Part shown: in pieces, positions 35,216 through 35,962 of the stretch
How the letters are laid out: every line of letters starts with the position of its first letter
Numbering within the stretch: position 1 is the stretch's first letter
Assembly (NCBI GenBank): GCA_016715245.1
Contig: JADKAS010000023.1
Coordinates: 5,001-40,962, forward strand
Direction: 5' to 3'
Length of the DNA stretch: 35,962 nucleotides
Source: Saprospiraceae bacterium
Lineage (GTDB): Bacteria > Bacteroidota > Bacteroidia > Chitinophagales > Saprospiraceae
The notes under the pieces: model-generated
Seen by the model: the letters and a program-made list of their open reading frames with translations, nothing else
The model's database searches: none
What the model was told of the DNA's origin: nothing
Program-made: the position numbers and the translations under genes

Positions 35216-35536
35216 ATGGGCATGAACAAATTTTTTAACCTAATGATGTCAGATTTTAAAGTTTTCGTGGAACTTGAAGATGATTGGGAACGTTTTGAAA
35301 AGAACAAACCTTACAAAGCATTTATTGAAGTAGAAGTAAAATGTCCTGCTTTTTTCCTTAATTCACTTTGTTTGGATCTGGAAAGCTCACCGGACATTTC
35401 TACAGGTGCTAAATATGTATTATACACTTTAGAAAATAGAGGACACGGTCCTTGGGATGCTATTGTAAATGGAAAAAAATTGGAAGAACTTTCATTCGAT
35501 TTTATAGTTGAGCAACAGAAAATTATTGTAGAATAA
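35216..35536 (+). pseudogene. Chimeric open frame: unknown N-terminus, antisense abiEii piece, esterase C-terminus
   Basis: A 106-codon open frame assembled from three sources. Codons ~1-37 (MNKFFNLMMSDFKVFVELED and DWERFEKNKPYKAFIE) are unrecognised and may be the start of a real lost gene. Codons ~38-61 (KCPAFFLNSLCLDLE) are the antisense strand of abiEii. The rest (STGAKYVLYTLENRGHGPWD to QQKIIVE) is the esterase end, including its catalytic His but no nucleophile. It cannot be an esterase. It is kept here because the junctions are informative; expression as a protein is doubtful. Confidence 0.75.
35327..35399 (+). repeat. 73-bp second copy of an abiEii fragment
   Basis: Matches 18503-18575 (same window strand, antisense to abiEii) at about 70 of 73 positions by eye, from GAAGT through CCGGACATTT, and joins the esterase-tail repeat at once. 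Confidence 0.9.
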
Positions 35537-35719
35537 TGAGAAAAAATACTGCCAACAGCATATTTATGAAATGGCGGGTTTAGTGCTAAAAGAAAACTTT
35601 GTGCATCAAAAAAAGTTAAGTGCTAAAATGAAACATCCGTTTTCAAAAGCCGCCACTTCATAAATATGCAAACCGTTCCTATTTTCAATTTATCAAGCAT
35701 AATTGAAAATTACATCAGG
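35398..35719 (+). repeat. Duplicated segment, copy B (intron-free)
   Basis: 322 bp matching 20779-20935 plus 21556-21720 with about 8 mismatches. It shows the uninterrupted junction ACTGCCA-ACAGCAT that defines the intron boundaries in copy A. It ends at the same base (CATCAGG) as copy A. Confidence 0.93.
35558..35669 (+). repeat. Long imperfect stem-loop, attC-like in layout
   Basis: GCATATTTATGAAATGGCGG (35558-35577) pairs with CCGCCACTTCATAAATATGC (35650-35669) with one mismatch, around a 72-nt loop with two AGTGCTAAAA repeats, flanked by GCCAAC on the left and ACCGTT on the right. The same structure, more eroded, is in copy A, where the intron cuts its left flank. The size and AAC...GTT flanks recall integron attC sites, but the R boxes do not fit the consensus well. 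Confidence 0.6.
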
Positions 35720-35855
35720 CAGTAATTTCAAAAGTATAAACCGAAAAGTAGAAGTGTATTTCTATCACTTCAGTTGAGCGCAGAAATTTCTTTTCGTCCG
35801 TGGGAATTTTGGCTAAAGTGGATATTGCTTCAATATTGTATTCTTTATAGATCAT
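35715..35855 (-). CDS. Short unrecognised frame, cut by the repeat boundary
   Basis: ATG 35855: MIYKEYNIEAISTLAKIPTD, EKKFLRSTEVIEIHFYFSVY, TFEITA, stop at 35715, 46 residues. The stop lies inside the last bases of copy B, so this looks like the 5' end of a longer gene whose remainder was replaced when the repeat arrived. No family can be assigned from so little. Confidence 0.3.
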   Translation of the reverse strand: MIYKEYNIEAISTLAKIPTDEKKFLRSTEVIEIHFYFSVYTFEITA

Positions 35856-35962
35856 TATTAAATTTATATTGTATTATATAAAGAACAATTATTAACACAT
35901 TTTGCTTTTTACATAGATCATTTACAGTACCTTTGTATATAAAATGTACACCAATGGACTTT

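Noticed and set aside
35104..35307. 67-codon serine-rich minus-strand frame upstream of nuoA
   Set aside because: It overlaps the chimeric plus-strand frame and shows no domain.

Overview
The window looks like chromosomal DNA from a low-GC member of the Bacteroidota, plausibly a Saprospiria/Saprospiraceae-type or related lineage. The evidence is a secreted nuclease with a type IX secretion sorting domain, a DUF5777-type outer-membrane barrel, TAnnTTTG-type promoter elements, and a full 14-subunit complex I (nuo) operon with a short NuoG. Genus-level placement is inference only.

Layout. (1) 1-7201, minus strand: an efflux and envelope cluster. In transcription order it holds a small membrane protein, an unrecognised ~170-residue protein, a TetR regulator, a small lipoprotein, a 4-TM membrane protein, then TolC-like channel, HlyD-type adaptor and RND pump (running off the left edge). 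Two palindromes, one TetR-like and one Crp/Fnr-like, lie upstream of the first gene. (2) 7318-10067, plus: the 3' part of a type I restriction gene (hsdR), split by a complete 1360-bp IS4-family element with 15-bp inverted repeats and a 5-bp target duplication. (3) 10389-13807, plus: a haem/cytochrome/outer-membrane barrel module with Crp/Fnr-like half-site pairs in front and a strong terminator behind. (4) 14045-16531, plus: short AT-rich repeats, a 21-bp-period iteron-like array and a three-gene replication-like module (HTH protein, winged-helix-like protein, DnaC-like ATPase), followed by a T9SS-exported endonuclease I. (5) 17794-19677: an AbiE-type toxin-antitoxin pair (minus) with repeated palindromic operators. 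(6) 19926-21720, plus: a damaged lipoprotein esterase followed by a precisely bounded 620-bp ORF-less group II intron on the minus strand. (7) 22167-34923, minus: nuoA to nuoN. (8) 35216-35962: a chimeric segment made of a piece of the AbiE toxin gene and an intron-free second copy of the esterase tail.

How the parts work together. The nuo operon encodes the NADH:quinone oxidoreductase. The efflux cluster is a regulated tripartite exporter. The cytochrome module looks like an accessory electron-transfer or haem system under oxygen- or redox-type control. The middle of the window (7.3-22 kb) and the right edge are accessory DNA rich in recombination scars.

Quality caveat. Many genes carry single-base indels, including essential nuoA, B, C/D, E, F, G, H and L, while others (nuoI, J, K, M, N, tolC, abiE, the barrel gene) are intact. 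Sequencing error is the simplest reading for most frameshifts, so disrupted genes are described as reconstructed from two or more frames.
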